A stretch of DNA of 64,000 bases from Pseudomonas migulae NBRC 103157. Its GTDB lineage: Bacteria; Pseudomonadota; Gammaproteobacteria; Pseudomonadales; Pseudomonadaceae. The notes below the pieces were generated by a model, which saw only the letters and a list, made by a program, of their open reading frames with translations, did not search any database and was not told the DNA's origin. The DNA lies in contig NZ_BDAG01000032.1 in the NCBI RefSeq assembly GCF_002091715.1, positions 1 to 64,000 on the forward strand, read 5' to 3'. Made by a program: the position numbers and the translations under genes. Shown in pieces: positions 8,193 to 16,688 of the stretch (positions are counted from its first letter, which is position 1; each line of letters opens with the position of its first letter).

Positions 8193-9701
8193 GTGGACAT
8201 TCTTGCAAGCCTGGCAATGGGTTTTTCCTCGGCCCTGACGCCGATCAATCTGATGTGGGGGTTCATTGGCTGCCTGCTTGGCACCGCCATCGGTGTCTTG
8301 CCGGGCATCGGGCCGGCGCTGACGGTGGCGTTGCTGTTGCCGATCACCGCGAAGGTCGATCCCACCGGCGCGCTGATCATGTTTGCCGGCATCTATTACG
8401 GCGCTCAGTTTGGCGGCTCTACGACGTCCATTTTGCTTAATACGCCCGGGGAATCGTCTTCCATGGTGACCGCCCTGGAAGGCAACCTCATGGCCCGCAA
8501 TGGTCGGGCAGGACCGGCCTTGGCCACGGCGGCCATTGGTTCCTTCGTGGCGGGAACCATTGCGACCATTCTGCTGACCCTGTTTGCGCCGATCGTGGCC
8601 AAACTGGCGCTCAAATTCGGACCTGCGGAGTATTTCGCAATCCTCGTGCTGTCATTCACGACGGTGTCTGCCGTGCTCGGCGCGTCGATGTTGCGCGGCT
8701 TTGCCTCGCTGGGTGTTGGCCTGACCGTGGGTTTGATCGGCCTGGACTCGACCTCGGGCATTGCCCGCTACACCTTGGGCGTTCCGGAGCTGGTCGATGG
8801 CATCGAAGTCGTGCTCGTCGCAGTCGGGTTGTTTGCGGTGGGCGAGGCGTTGTACAGTCTGCTGTATCAGAAAGAAGAAGCGACGGGCCGGCATCGCCTG
8901 ACCTCCTTGTGGATGACGCGCGCCGACTGGAAACGCTCGGTTCCGGCATGGCTGAGGGGAACGCTGATCGGGTTTCCCTTCGGGTCGATTCCGGCCGGTG
9001 GCGCGGAGATCCCGACGTTCCTGTCCTATTCCACCGAGCGCAAGCTCAGCAAATACCCGAAAGAATTTGCCGCCAGCAAAGGCGAGGGCGCCATCGAGGG
9101 CGTCGCCGGCCCTGAAGCTGCGAACAACGCGAGTGCGACCGGTTCTCTGGTGCCGTTGCTGACCCTGGGTATCCCGACGTCGGCCACGGCCGCCATCCTG
9201 TTGGCCGCCTTCCAGAACTACAACCTGCAACCGGGACCGCTGCTGTTTGAAACCTCGGGGGAGCTGGTCTGGACCCTGGTGGCGTCGCTCTACATCGGCA
9301 ACGTCATATTGCTGGTGTTGAACCTGCCGTTGGTGGGGCTCTGGGTGAAACTGTTGCAAATCCCGCGACCGTACCTGAACGCCGGGATTCTGGTGTTCGC
9401 CACCATCGGCGTGTACGGCATGCGCCACTCTTCCTTCGACCTGTTGCTGATGCTGGCGATCGGCTGGGGCGGGGTGTTGATGCGGCGATTCGACTTCCCC
9501 GTCGCGCCGGTGATCGTGGGCATGCTGCTGGGGCCAATGGCGGAAAAACAACTGCGCAACGCGTTGTCGATCAGCGAGGGCGACTGGACGGTGTTTCTGA
9601 CGCAACCGATTTCCGCTGCGTTTCTCGCATTGACCCTGCTGGTGCTGTTGGTGCCGCATCTGCTGCACGCCAGGGGCATCAAGTTGCATGAGGATGATTG
9701 A
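8193..9701 (+). CDS. tctA: Tripartite tricarboxylate transporter large permease TctA
   Basis: Polytopic permease of 502 residues with the duplicated TctA signature motifs: GVLPGIGPALTVALLLPIT with YGAQFGGSTTSIL early, and FGSIPAGGAEIPTFLSY with GIPTSATAAILL later. It starts at GTG 8193, preceded by AAGGAG. With TctC and TctB it forms a cation-driven, high-affinity carboxylate uptake system in the inner membrane. Confidence 0.94.
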   Translation: MDILASLAMGFSSALTPINLMWGFIGCLLGTAIGVLPGIGPALTVALLLPITAKVDPTGALIMFAGIYYGAQFGGSTTSILLNTPGESSSMVTALEGNLMARNGRAGPALATAAIGSFVAGTIATILLTLFAPIVAKLALKFGPAEYFAILVLSFTTVSAVLGASMLRGFASLGVGLTVGLIGLDSTSGIARYTLGVPELVDGIEVVLVAVGLFAVGEALYSLLYQKEEATGRHRLTSLWMTRADWKRSVPAWLRGTLIGFPFGSIPAGGAEIPTFLSYSTERKLSKYPKEFAASKGEGAIEGVAGPEAANNASATGSLVPLLTLGIPTSATAAILLAAFQNYNLQPGPLLFETSGELVWTLVASLYIGNVILLVLNLPLVGLWVKLLQIPRPYLNAGILVFATIGVYGMRHSSFDLLLMLAIGWGGVLMRRFDFPVAPVIVGMLLGPMAEKQLRNALSISEGDWTVFLTQPISAAFLALTLLVLLVPHLLHARGIKLHEDD

Positions 9702-9739
9702 GCGGGTGCGGGGCGATTATTCAAATGTTTCGTTCCCCC

Positions 9740-9822
9740 TGTAGGAGCCGGCTTGCTGGCGATTGGTCCTTAAGCCTTGCAATGCCCTTTCGGCCGCTAT
9801 CGCCAGCAAGCCGGCTCCTACA
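9740..9822. repeat. REP doublet
   Basis: Near-perfect inverted arms (TGTAGGAGCCGGCTTGCTGG and its complement) separated by about 40 bp. It lies 38 bp after tctA, where it may protect or terminate the transcript. Confidence 0.85.
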
Positions 9823-9994
9823 ATTGATTGGTGTCATGGCGAGTACCGCGTTCGCATGAGGTTGCCGTTGTTTTTATTACCGAATGCATTGACGTCAGCG
9901 TTATGTCCTTTTGGCGGTATCTACTGGCTTATTAGCGTTAGTCGGCAATCGGCAGGCGCGTTAGAGTCGAGGCACTGTTCCTCGCCACCGCCGG

Positions 9995-11002
9995 ATGACA
10001 CCGATGACCCGCCCCCGTTTCTTGCCCGACAACTTCACCCTGACCCTGATCGGCGTGGTCGTTCTCGCCAGTCTGCTGCCCGCCAGTGGCCAGGTCGCGG
10101 TCGGTTTTGGCTGGCTGACCAACCTCGCCATTGCCCTGCTGTTTTTCCTCCATGGCGCGAAACTGTCGCGTGAATCGATCATTGCCGGTGCCGGCCACTG
10201 GCGCCTGCATCTGCTGGTGTTCAGCCTGACGTTCATCCTGTTCCCACTGATTGGCCTGGCGCTCAAACCCTTGCTCTCGCCGCTGATCGGCGACGATCTG
10301 TACATGGGCATGCTCTACCTCTGCGCGTTGCCTGCCACGGTGCAGTCGGCGATTGCTTTCACGTCCCTGGCTCGGGGGAATATTCCGGCAGCGATTTGCA
10401 GCGCGGCGGCCTCGAGCCTGTTCGGTATCTTCCTCACACCGTTGTTGGTGACGTTGCTGCTGAATGTGCACGGCGAGGGCGGATCGACGCTTGATGCGAT
10501 TCTGAAGATCAGCGTGCAACTGTTGCTGCCGTTCATTGCCGGGCAGATCGCTCGGCGCTGGATCGGCGCATGGGTGGGGCGCAACAAGAGCTGGCTGAAA
10601 TTCGTCGACCAGGGCTCTATTTTGTTGGTGGTGTACGGCGCGTTCAGTGAGGCGGTGATCGAAGGCATCTGGCACCAGATTCCGCTCTGGGAGCTGGCCG
10701 GATTGGTGGTGGTCTGCTGCATCGTGCTGGGCCTGGTATTGCTGGCGTCCACCGTGCTGGGCAAGGCCTTTGGCTTCAGTCAGGAAGACCGCATCACCAT
10801 CCTGTTCTGTGGTTCGAAAAAGAGCCTGGCCACCGGCGTGCCGATGGCTCAGGTGTTGTTCGCCGGCAGCACCATTGGCGTGTTGATCCTGCCGTTGATG
10901 CTGTTTCACCAGATTCAGCTGATGGTCTGCGCGGTGCTGGCGCAGCGTTATGCCAATCGCCCGGAAAGCGTTGTCGAGTTGATGGCTCAGGTCGATCCTT
11001 GA
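9995..11002 (+). CDS. Bile acid:sodium symporter family protein (YfeH-like)
   Basis: Inner-membrane protein of 335 residues with about ten hydrophobic segments and the SBF/BASS-like order, including FFLHGAKLSRESI near residue 48 and CGSKKSLATGVPMAQ near 270, which are typical of YfeH-type proteins. Starts at 9995 or 10004 are both possible; neither has a strong ribosome-binding site. The substrate of this subgroup is not known. It stands alone between repeats. Confidence 0.85.
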   Translation: MTPMTRPRFLPDNFTLTLIGVVVLASLLPASGQVAVGFGWLTNLAIALLFFLHGAKLSRESIIAGAGHWRLHLLVFSLTFILFPLIGLALKPLLSPLIGDDLYMGMLYLCALPATVQSAIAFTSLARGNIPAAICSAAASSLFGIFLTPLLVTLLLNVHGEGGSTLDAILKISVQLLLPFIAGQIARRWIGAWVGRNKSWLKFVDQGSILLVVYGAFSEAVIEGIWHQIPLWELAGLVVVCCIVLGLVLLASTVLGKAFGFSQEDRITILFCGSKKSLATGVPMAQVLFAGSTIGVLILPLMLFHQIQLMVCAVLAQRYANRPESVVELMAQVDP

Positions 11003-11032
11003 GGGCGCTGGCCTCGACTGAAGCGATGTTTC

Positions 11033-11140
11033 TTGTGGGAGCTGCGGTGCGGCGATCCGATTTGCTCGCGATGGCGGCCTGACACTGTTCTCGCGCGTGT
11101 ACCCGGAATCCCTGTAGGAGCTGGCTTGCTAGCGATGGCT
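11033..11140. repeat. Degenerate REP elements
   Basis: TGTGGGAGCTGCGGTGCGG with TGCTCGCGATGG (11033-11075) and CTGTAGGAGCTGGCTTGCTA (11114-11140) are diverged REP units of two sequence types in the 3' flank of the symporter gene. Confidence 0.6.
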
Positions 11141-11194
11141 GAGCGTCAGGCGACATAGGTTTTGATGGTGTATATATCCATTCCTGCGGTAACG

Positions 11195-11420
11195 ACGGCT
11201 ATGGGTTCCGCCCTTACGGCGGGTTACTTGGAAGAGCGCCAAGTAACCAAGCGCCTGCGCCCCTGACGTACGGTGGCTCGCTAAGGCTCGCCATCCCCTC
11301 GCTCCGGTCCTGCTCCGTGGGCCCGCCGCCATCGGCCATCCATGGCCGGGGGCGGCTAACCCGGCATCCTTGCCGGGTTGCCCACTGCGCAGAACCTGCG
11401 CTCGGCCTTCCGACGGGGCA
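11195..11420 (-). repeat. Intergenic repeat with hairpin, copy 2 (inverted)
   Basis: 11205-11249 is the inverted counterpart of 206-250, with a perfect 10-bp stem GGTTACTTGG / CCAAGTAACC and a 7-base loop. The GC-rich flank, with several further small inverted repeats (such as CCCGGCATCCTTGCCGGG), has no convincing reading frame. The whole 11.0-11.7 kb interval holds repeats rather than genes. Confidence 0.6.
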
Positions 11421-11526
11421 GATCAAGATCAAAATCAAAAACAAAGCGAGGCGGCCTGGTAGCCGACCTGATGTTCGTCAAGGTCATCGGCGGTGAATCC
11501 CCATGTCATGGCCGCCAAAACTCCCC

Positions 11527-11626
11527 TGTGGGAGCTAGCCTGCTAGCGATGGACGTCCAGACACCGCGTTCATTCAGACCGCACGCGTTATCGTTAACCT
11601 CCATCGCGAGCAGGCTCGCTCCCACA
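11527..11626. repeat. REP doublet of the TGTGGGAGC type
   Basis: Arms TGTGGGAGCTAGCCTGCTAG and CGAGCAGGCTCGCTCCCACA enclose a loop with GTTAACGATAACGCG on the complementary strand. The same loop occurs in the doublet at 1-98. Confidence 0.75.
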
Positions 11627-11703
11627 AGGGATCGACCTACACATCGGGACAATGGACAGGCCAATGCGACGCGGCCTTTAGCAGCAAGCTGCGGAAGGCC
11701 GCG

Positions 11704-11853
11704 CGCAGCGAAATGCCCGCCATTGTCCACTTCGTTGAAATAGCTCAGGTTGGGATAGGCGCGCTCGGTCCAGGTTTTCGGTGCCTGGTAGATTTCACCC
11801 TGAAACACCGTCACGGCTACAGGAATCTTGATATCCCGGGGCTTCTGTTCCAC
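11704..11853 (-). pseudogene. C-terminal remnant of an epoxide hydrolase
   Basis: About 50 codons read IPVAVTVFQGEIYQAP...AYPNLSYFNEVDNGGHFAA, which is the C-terminal end of EHN-family epoxide hydrolases, including the final catalytic His (GGHFA). The rest of the enzyme, including nucleophile and lid, is missing. Downstream the frame runs into REP sequence. It follows the alpha/beta hydrolase gene by 9 bp, so it is probably a deletion scar of a former operon member. Confidence 0.65.
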
Positions 11854-11862
11854 GGCGGCCCA

Positions 11863-12771
11863 TCAGTCAAGAAAGGCATTGGCTTGCGTCACGAAGTCGT
11901 CGGCATACTGGAATAATGCACCGTGCCCCGAGTTCGGATAGATCAGCAGCCTGGCGTTCGGAATGTGCTGTTGCAGCGTGTACGAGTTCTGGGTGGGCAC
12001 CATGATGTCCTTGCTGCCGTTGACCACCAGCGTGGGCTGGCCAATCTTGCTCAGTTGCGAAAAAGTGCCGTCACCGGGAGTGTTCCACTTGCCCAGCGCC
12101 GCCCCTTGGGCCGCGATGACTTTCATCGAATTGAGCTTGTCGAGACCCTCTTGGCGCTGATGGCGCCGTTCCCAGAATTCCCGGGCTGCCAGTTGGCTTG
12201 ATGGCGCCGGATCGAAGAACAGATACGCGGTTTCTTCCAGCGTGGCGATGGATTCGCGCAGCGCGATTTCGGGAACCCGTGGATCATTTCCCGCGACCCC
12301 GCCGCGCGGCGACGTTCCCGCCAGGATCAGCCGGCGCACCAGATGCGGATGGCGCAACGCAACTTCCTGCGCCACCATGCCGCCGATTGAAAAGCCAAGC
12401 ACGTCTACCTGCTTCAACCCACGGGCGCGGGCAAACGCGGCGACGTGGTCGGCCATGCCCTCGAACGAATCAGGTGTTTCGCCGCTACTGAGGCCGACGC
12501 CTGCATTGTCGAACAGGTAGACCGGGCGCTGCTTTGCCAGGCCATCGGTCACTGCGGGGTCCCAGTAATCCATATTGCCGCGAAAGTGCTGGAGCAAGAT
12601 CACGGGAACGCCGGTCTGCGCCCCGAAGTGGCGATAGGCATAACGCACGCCGTCAGCTTCGACGAATTGATTGGGTGCGTTGTTGTGCGTGGCAGCCGGC
12701 GCCGCAAGGGCGCCGGCGACCGCGATGGTAAAGAATGCAGCCCCGAGGGCCAGCCGCTGGAAGAGTTTCAC
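11863..12771 (-). CDS. Exported alpha/beta hydrolase
   Basis: A 302-residue hydrolase with a Sec signal (MKLFQRLALGAAFFTIAVAG-type, about 1-24). The fold is complete: LLQHFRGNMDYWDP oxyanion region, nucleophile elbow GFSIGG, Asp in NGSKDIMVP and His in NSGHGALFQ. I place the start at GTG 12771, preceded by AAGGAG. It follows the SDR gene by 10 bp in one operon, divergent from a TetR gene. Its substrate is unknown. Confidence 0.85.
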   Translation of the reverse strand: MKLFQRLALGAAFFTIAVAGALAAPAATHNNAPNQFVEADGVRYAYRHFGAQTGVPVILLQHFRGNMDYWDPAVTDGLAKQRPVYLFDNAGVGLSSGETPDSFEGMADHVAAFARARGLKQVDVLGFSIGGMVAQEVALRHPHLVRRLILAGTSPRGGVAGNDPRVPEIALRESIATLEETAYLFFDPAPSSQLAAREFWERRHQRQEGLDKLNSMKVIAAQGAALGKWNTPGDGTFSQLSKIGQPTLVVNGSKDIMVPTQNSYTLQQHIPNARLLIYPNSGHGALFQYADDFVTQANAFLD

Positions 12772-12781
12772 GGTGTGCTCC

Positions 12782-13495
12782 TTACGCAACGGTTTCTGGG
12801 TTCAGGTAAGCCGCTTGCTCGGTAGACAGGCTGGCCTTGATGGCGCGTGTGCCTTTGTCTGCGAGCACTTCCTGCAGGCCTGCTTCCACACCGTCCAGCG
12901 ATTGGGTCACGACGTCGGATGGCTGGACTTTCGGTACGTCGAAACCATGCGTCAGGTCAGTGTCGATGAAGCCAACATGCAGCCCTTGCACGCTTGTGCC
13001 CTGACCATGGAGTTCGATTCGCAGCGAATTGGTGAAGCTCCACGCCGCTGCTTTCGATGCCGCATAGGCGGACAGGAAAGGCGCGGCAATCCAGGTCGCA
13101 TCCGACAGTACGTTGACGATTGCCCCACCGCCGTTGGCCTTGAGTACAGGTGCGAAAGCGAGGCTGACGTGCATGACGCCGTAGTAATTGGTTTCGAAGA
13201 TTTCGCGGGCGGCTTCCACCAGGCCAGGATCAAGCATGGAAGGCAGCACGCGGGCGATACCGGCGTTGTTGACCAGCAGCGTCACGTCGCGAGCCTGGGC
13301 AACGGCCGCGGCGACCGATGCCGGGTCGCTGACGTCGAGGCGAATGGCGATGACGCCCGGAATGTCGACACCCTCAGGATTGCGCACCCCTGCGTAGACC
13401 TTGCTGGCGCCGCGTGCCACGAGTTCTTTTGCGAAGGCAAGGCCAAGACCACGGTTGGCGCCGGTAACAAATGCTACGGAGTTTTTGATGTTCAT
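12782..13495 (-). CDS. SDR family oxidoreductase
   Basis: Cytoplasmic short-chain dehydrogenase of 237 residues: N-terminal TGANRGLG cofactor loop, NNAG at about residue 82, and active-site Ser with YAASK (Tyr-x-x-x-Lys). It is first in an operon with the exported hydrolase. The divergent TetR gene 195 bp away, with three similar operator-like sequences between them, is the likely regulator. Substrate unknown. Confidence 0.88.
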   Translation of the reverse strand: MNIKNSVAFVTGANRGLGLAFAKELVARGASKVYAGVRNPEGVDIPGVIAIRLDVSDPASVAAAVAQARDVTLLVNNAGIARVLPSMLDPGLVEAAREIFETNYYGVMHVSLAFAPVLKANGGGAIVNVLSDATWIAAPFLSAYAASKAAAWSFTNSLRIELHGQGTSVQGLHVGFIDTDLTHGFDVPKVQPSDVVTQSLDGVEAGLQEVLADKGTRAIKASLSTEQAAYLNPETVA

Positions 13496-13535
13496 GGTGG
13501 TGTGCTCTGGCAGGGGAGCGACTTACGCTCATTAA

Positions 13536-13551
13536 GATTGCGGTTGCAATC
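13536..13551. promoter_or_regulatory. Palindromic operator candidate for the TetR regulator, site 1
   Basis: GATTGCGGTTGCAATC is a perfect 6-4-6 inverted repeat, 40 bp upstream of the SDR start. Its core ATTGCGGTTGCAA recurs exactly at 13641-13653. Confidence 0.6.
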
Positions 13552-13565
13552 AATGTTTTTATAGT

Positions 13566-13582
13566 GGTAATCGCAATTATTA
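13566..13582. promoter_or_regulatory. Operator-like half-copy for the TetR regulator, site 2
   Basis: On the minus strand this reads ATAATTGCGATTACC, matching the start of site 3 (ATAATTGCGGTTGC) with one difference over the first twelve bases. It is weaker than the other two. Confidence 0.4.
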
Positions 13583-13636
13583 AAGTCAAGCTAAAAAACA
13601 AAACAATTTTAATGCCTAATTAAACAGGGAATTGTC

Positions 13637-13657
13637 GATAATTGCGGTTGCAACGAT
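13637..13657. promoter_or_regulatory. Operator candidate for the TetR regulator, site 3
   Basis: GATAATTGCGGTTGCAACG contains the same 13-bp core as site 1 and lies 35-55 bp before the TetR start, a position suited to autorepression. Confidence 0.55.
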
Positions 13658-13690
13658 AATGTGCCAGAGTGCGCGCGAAGGAGACTCATC

Positions 13691-14281
13691 ATGAAAATCT
13701 CGAAAGAAAAAGCACAAGCCAATCGCGCCGCACTGGTGGAGACGGCAAGCCGCCTGTTTCAACAGAAAGGGATCGACGGGGTGGGCGTTGCCGAGATCAG
13801 CAAGTCGGCTGGTTTGACCCACGGCGCGCTGTACGCGCATTTCCCATCCAAGGAAGCGTTGGCCGCCGAGGCGCTGGCATGGAGCCTGGAGCAGGGGAAT
13901 GCCAAGCTCTATACCGGCACGGTTGATGGCGAGCCGGACCTGGATCGTTTCCTGTCCGACTATCTATCCGTCGACAGGCGCGACGATTACGCCGACCACT
14001 GTGCAATGGCCGCGTCCGCCAGCGAAATCGGCCGCCAGGATGTTGCGACCAGCGCAACGTTTACCGAAGGTTATATGGTGCTGGTGCGGGCGTTTGAGCG
14101 CAGGGTTGCCGCCAACAATCCCGACGTCGACGCGCTTGACACCGCCATGGCCATCGTAGCGGCAATGGTTGGCGCGCTCTCGGTTGCGCGGGCCACGGCG
14201 AAGGCCAGGCCAGAGGTGTCGGCCCAGGTGTTGCGGGGCGTGCGTCACATGATCGACAGCGCACTGGGCAAACCGGTCTAG
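13691..14281 (+). CDS. TetR/AcrR family transcriptional regulator
   Basis: A 196-residue repressor. The N-terminal helix-turn-helix reads GVAEISKSAGLTHGALYAHF at residues 30-50; the rest is a helical ligand-binding domain with a Cys (DHCAMA) near residue 105. ATG 13691 is chosen because it precedes the HTH by the usual distance and follows GAAGGAG. It is divergent from the SDR/hydrolase operon and likely represses it and itself. The inducer is unknown. Confidence 0.9.
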   Translation: MKISKEKAQANRAALVETASRLFQQKGIDGVGVAEISKSAGLTHGALYAHFPSKEALAAEALAWSLEQGNAKLYTGTVDGEPDLDRFLSDYLSVDRRDDYADHCAMAASASEIGRQDVATSATFTEGYMVLVRAFERRVAANNPDVDALDTAMAIVAAMVGALSVARATAKARPEVSAQVLRGVRHMIDSALGKPV

Positions 14282-14325
14282 CCGGGTGTTGAAACAGCGC
14301 CTACCTGCATTCCATCTGCGCAATC

Positions 14326-14361
14326 CGGGTCATTTGCCACTGAGCAGTGGCAAATGACCCG
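14326..14361. terminator. Bidirectional hairpin terminator
   Basis: A perfect 16-bp stem (CGGGTCATTTGCCACT and its complement) with loop GAGC, followed by a T-rich GGTTTT. It sits between the converging TetR and aldehyde dehydrogenase genes. Confidence 0.75.
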
Positions 14362-14385
14362 CTTGGTTTTGGCAGCAGCGGGTGC

Positions 14386-15951
14386 CTATTGCCCGTCCAC
14401 GAGGCTAGGCAGTTTCAACGGGTTGAAATCACGCAGTGCCTCAGGCAACAGCGCATCCGGAAAACCCTGGTAAGCCACCGGACGCAAGAAGCGCTCGATC
14501 GACGTCATGCCTACCGAGGTGAAGCGGCTGTCCGAGGTGGCCGGGAACGGGCCGCCGTGAACGGTGGCGTAGGTCACCTCCTGGGGATGGGCAAACGCAT
14601 TGACGACGATGCGCCCGGTGCGGCGTTCCAACACCGGCAGCAAGCGCCGGGCCAATGGCAAGTCACTTTCTTCAAGGTGCAGGGCGGCGCTGAGCTGGCC
14701 TTTGAGCGAGCGCGCAATGGCGAGCAGTTCTGCTTCATCCTCGACAGTCACCAGCAGGGCAGATGGACCGAAGACTTCCTGGGAAAGTACCGCTTCGTTC
14801 AGGAAGCGTTGGCCGTCGACTTCCAGTAACGCGGACTGGCCGTCAAAGTCCTCGTTGGCGGCCGAGCCTTCGGCGACGCGGCGCGCACCGGCATTTTCCA
14901 TCGCGGCCAGACCGTTCAGGTAGGACGCATGAATCCCCGGGGTCAGCATCGTGCGTGCCGAGGCCTCGGCTACGCGTTTCACCATGGCGTCGCGCAGTGC
15001 TTCAAGACCAGCGCCCTTGATCGCGATCAGCAGGGCGGGCCTGAGGCAGGCTTGCCCGACATTGACCAGCATGCGCTCGATAAAACCGTCACCGATCTGC
15101 GTGCCACGTTCGGCGAGTGCGGTGGGCAGGATGAACGTAGGGTTGATGCTGGTCATCTCGGTGAACACCGGAATGGGATCGGGCCGTAGCTGTGCTCGGC
15201 GATACAGCGCCATTCCGCCCTGTTCCGAACCGGTAAACGTCACCGCCTTGATCAGCGGATGATCGACCAGGGCTTCACCGATCGTGTTGCCGGTGCCGCG
15301 CACCATCGAGAAAACACCCTCGTGCAAGCCGTGGTCATGCACCGCTTTTTGGATGGCGCGCGCCTGGATTTCCGAAGCACCCGGATGGGCGTTGTGCGCC
15401 TTCAGAATGACGGTCGCGCCAGCGGCCAGTGCCGATGCGGTATCGCCGCCCGCCACCGAATAGGCGATCGGGAAGTTGCTCGCCCCGAAAATGGCCACCG
15501 GGCCGATGGCCATTTTTTGCAGCCGATGGTCCATGCGCGGGCGAGGCTGACGATCAGGCTGAGCCGGATCGATGGCCAGTTGCAGGAAGCGGCCTTTGCG
15601 CACGACTTCCGCGAATTGACGAAACTGGGTGGCGGCCCTTGTTGCCTCGCCTTCCAGTTGCGCTTGCGGCAAGCCCGTTTCAAGCGCGGCGCGTGCCGCT
15701 AACGCTTCGCGGACCGCTTCGAGATTGTCGGCAATGCTGTCGAGAAACGCCGCGCGCGCCGCGAGCGAGGTATGGCTGTAACTGTCGAATGCCTCGTCGG
15801 CGAGCGTTGCCGCCTGGTGGACTTGTGCCACCCCACCCAGCGCAAAATCCGGTTCGATCAACCTGTTGATGGCGGGGTTGAGCGCTTTCATTGTCCCTTC
15901 TGTGGCCGGGACGTCGTGGGCGCCGATGATCAGGTTTCCTGTCAATTTCAT
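14386..15951 (-). CDS. NADP-dependent aldehyde dehydrogenase, alpha-ketoglutaric semialdehyde dehydrogenase type
   Basis: A 521-residue aldehyde dehydrogenase of the 2,5-dioxovalerate dehydrogenase subgroup. Visible features are FGASNFPIAYS (cofactor), FTGSEQGG (Rossmann loop), the Glu-containing FTEMTSINP and catalytic Cys in VGQACLRPAL. It lies 6 bp after the cysteine hydrolase gene, so the two form an operon. Related enzymes oxidise 2,5-dioxopentanoate to 2-oxoglutarate in sugar-acid or hydroxyproline breakdown. No such upstream enzymes are present here, so the in vivo aldehyde is uncertain. Confidence 0.85.
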   Translation of the reverse strand: MKLTGNLIIGAHDVPATEGTMKALNPAINRLIEPDFALGGVAQVHQAATLADEAFDSYSHTSLAARAAFLDSIADNLEAVREALAARAALETGLPQAQLEGEATRAATQFRQFAEVVRKGRFLQLAIDPAQPDRQPRPRMDHRLQKMAIGPVAIFGASNFPIAYSVAGGDTASALAAGATVILKAHNAHPGASEIQARAIQKAVHDHGLHEGVFSMVRGTGNTIGEALVDHPLIKAVTFTGSEQGGMALYRRAQLRPDPIPVFTEMTSINPTFILPTALAERGTQIGDGFIERMLVNVGQACLRPALLIAIKGAGLEALRDAMVKRVAEASARTMLTPGIHASYLNGLAAMENAGARRVAEGSAANEDFDGQSALLEVDGQRFLNEAVLSQEVFGPSALLVTVEDEAELLAIARSLKGQLSAALHLEESDLPLARRLLPVLERRTGRIVVNAFAHPQEVTYATVHGGPFPATSDSRFTSVGMTSIERFLRPVAYQGFPDALLPEALRDFNPLKLPSLVDGQ

Positions 15952-15957
15952 CGGCGG

Positions 15958-16587
15958 TTACTCCTGCTGTGCCAGGGTGGCAACGAGTTCGTTCGTCGTC
16001 ACAATGGCGTGGGCGAAGGTGGGGCCGTTCAGTTCGTGGGCGGCGTGCATCATCTCCGGGCGGAAGGCGGCCGTCGCATCACGCACCAGAGTGACGTGGT
16101 AACCCAGTTCCGACGCGTAGCGGGCAGTCGCTTCGATGCAGGTGTTGGCCAGCAGGCCGACGATGATCACGTGGGTGATGCCTTTCTGCTTGAGGCGAAA
16201 ATCGAGGTCGGTATTGGCGAAACCGCTGGACCCCCAATGCTCCTGAACGACGATGTCACCGTCCTTTGGCGCGAAATCCGGATGCCATTCGCCGCCCCAT
16301 TCCCCGCGAGCGAAGTGATGCATGTGCATGATCTTGCACTGGGTCGGCGTCGGATGATCCCAGCCTTCGTAGTCGCCGTGTTCCCAGCGATGGTGCGGTA
16401 CGATGACCACCGGAATGTCGCGGTCACGCACCGCGCGGTCGAGGGTGCGCAGGTTGTCCAGCAGGCCGACTTGCTCGGCGATCGGCTTGATCAAGGGGAA
16501 GACCTTGCCGTTTTCCGACAGGAAATCGTTGTACGGATCGACCAGCAGGTAGGCGGTCCTGTTGAGCGGATAAGGGGCGTTCGACAT
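15958..16587 (-). CDS. Isochorismatase-family cysteine hydrolase
   Basis: A 209-residue cytoplasmic hydrolase: Asp in YLLVDPYNDF (residues 13-22) and nucleophile Cys in LLANTCIEATAR, the arrangement of the N-carbamoylsarcosine/isochorismatase-like family. ATG 16587 is preferred to the longer frame. It is first in an operon with the aldehyde dehydrogenase and divergent from an HxlR gene. Family members hydrolyse amides, carbamates or enol ethers. Together with the dehydrogenase this suggests removal of ammonia or CO2 from a small acid, but the substrate is not readable. Confidence 0.82.
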   Translation of the reverse strand: MSNAPYPLNRTAYLLVDPYNDFLSENGKVFPLIKPIAEQVGLLDNLRTLDRAVRDRDIPVVIVPHHRWEHGDYEGWDHPTPTQCKIMHMHHFARGEWGGEWHPDFAPKDGDIVVQEHWGSSGFANTDLDFRLKQKGITHVIIVGLLANTCIEATARYASELGYHVTLVRDATAAFRPEMMHAAHELNGPTFAHAIVTTNELVATLAQQE

Positions 16588-16650
16588 GGCGATGTTCTCC
16601 ACGAAAAGTTGAGTGACCGGTGCCGGGGACTTGCCTGGGCATCTTGTTGA

Positions 16651-16663
16651 TATGATAATCATA
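16651..16663. promoter_or_regulatory. Palindromic operator candidate for the HxlR regulator
   Basis: TATGATAATCATA is a perfect 6-1-6 palindrome, 26 bp before the HxlR start and 64 bp before the cysteine hydrolase start, a good position to control both. Confidence 0.5.
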
Positions 16664-16688
16664 GTAACTGTGAAAGAGGCAAGTCCGT

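Noticed and set aside
11378..11743. Open frame across the repeat-rich interval
   Set aside because: It translates REP and hairpin repeats; such frames occur wherever these repeats are present.
14326..14361. Perfect 16-bp inverted repeat considered as an operator
   Set aside because: It lies between the 3' ends of converging genes and is followed by a T-rich stretch, so a terminator is more likely.
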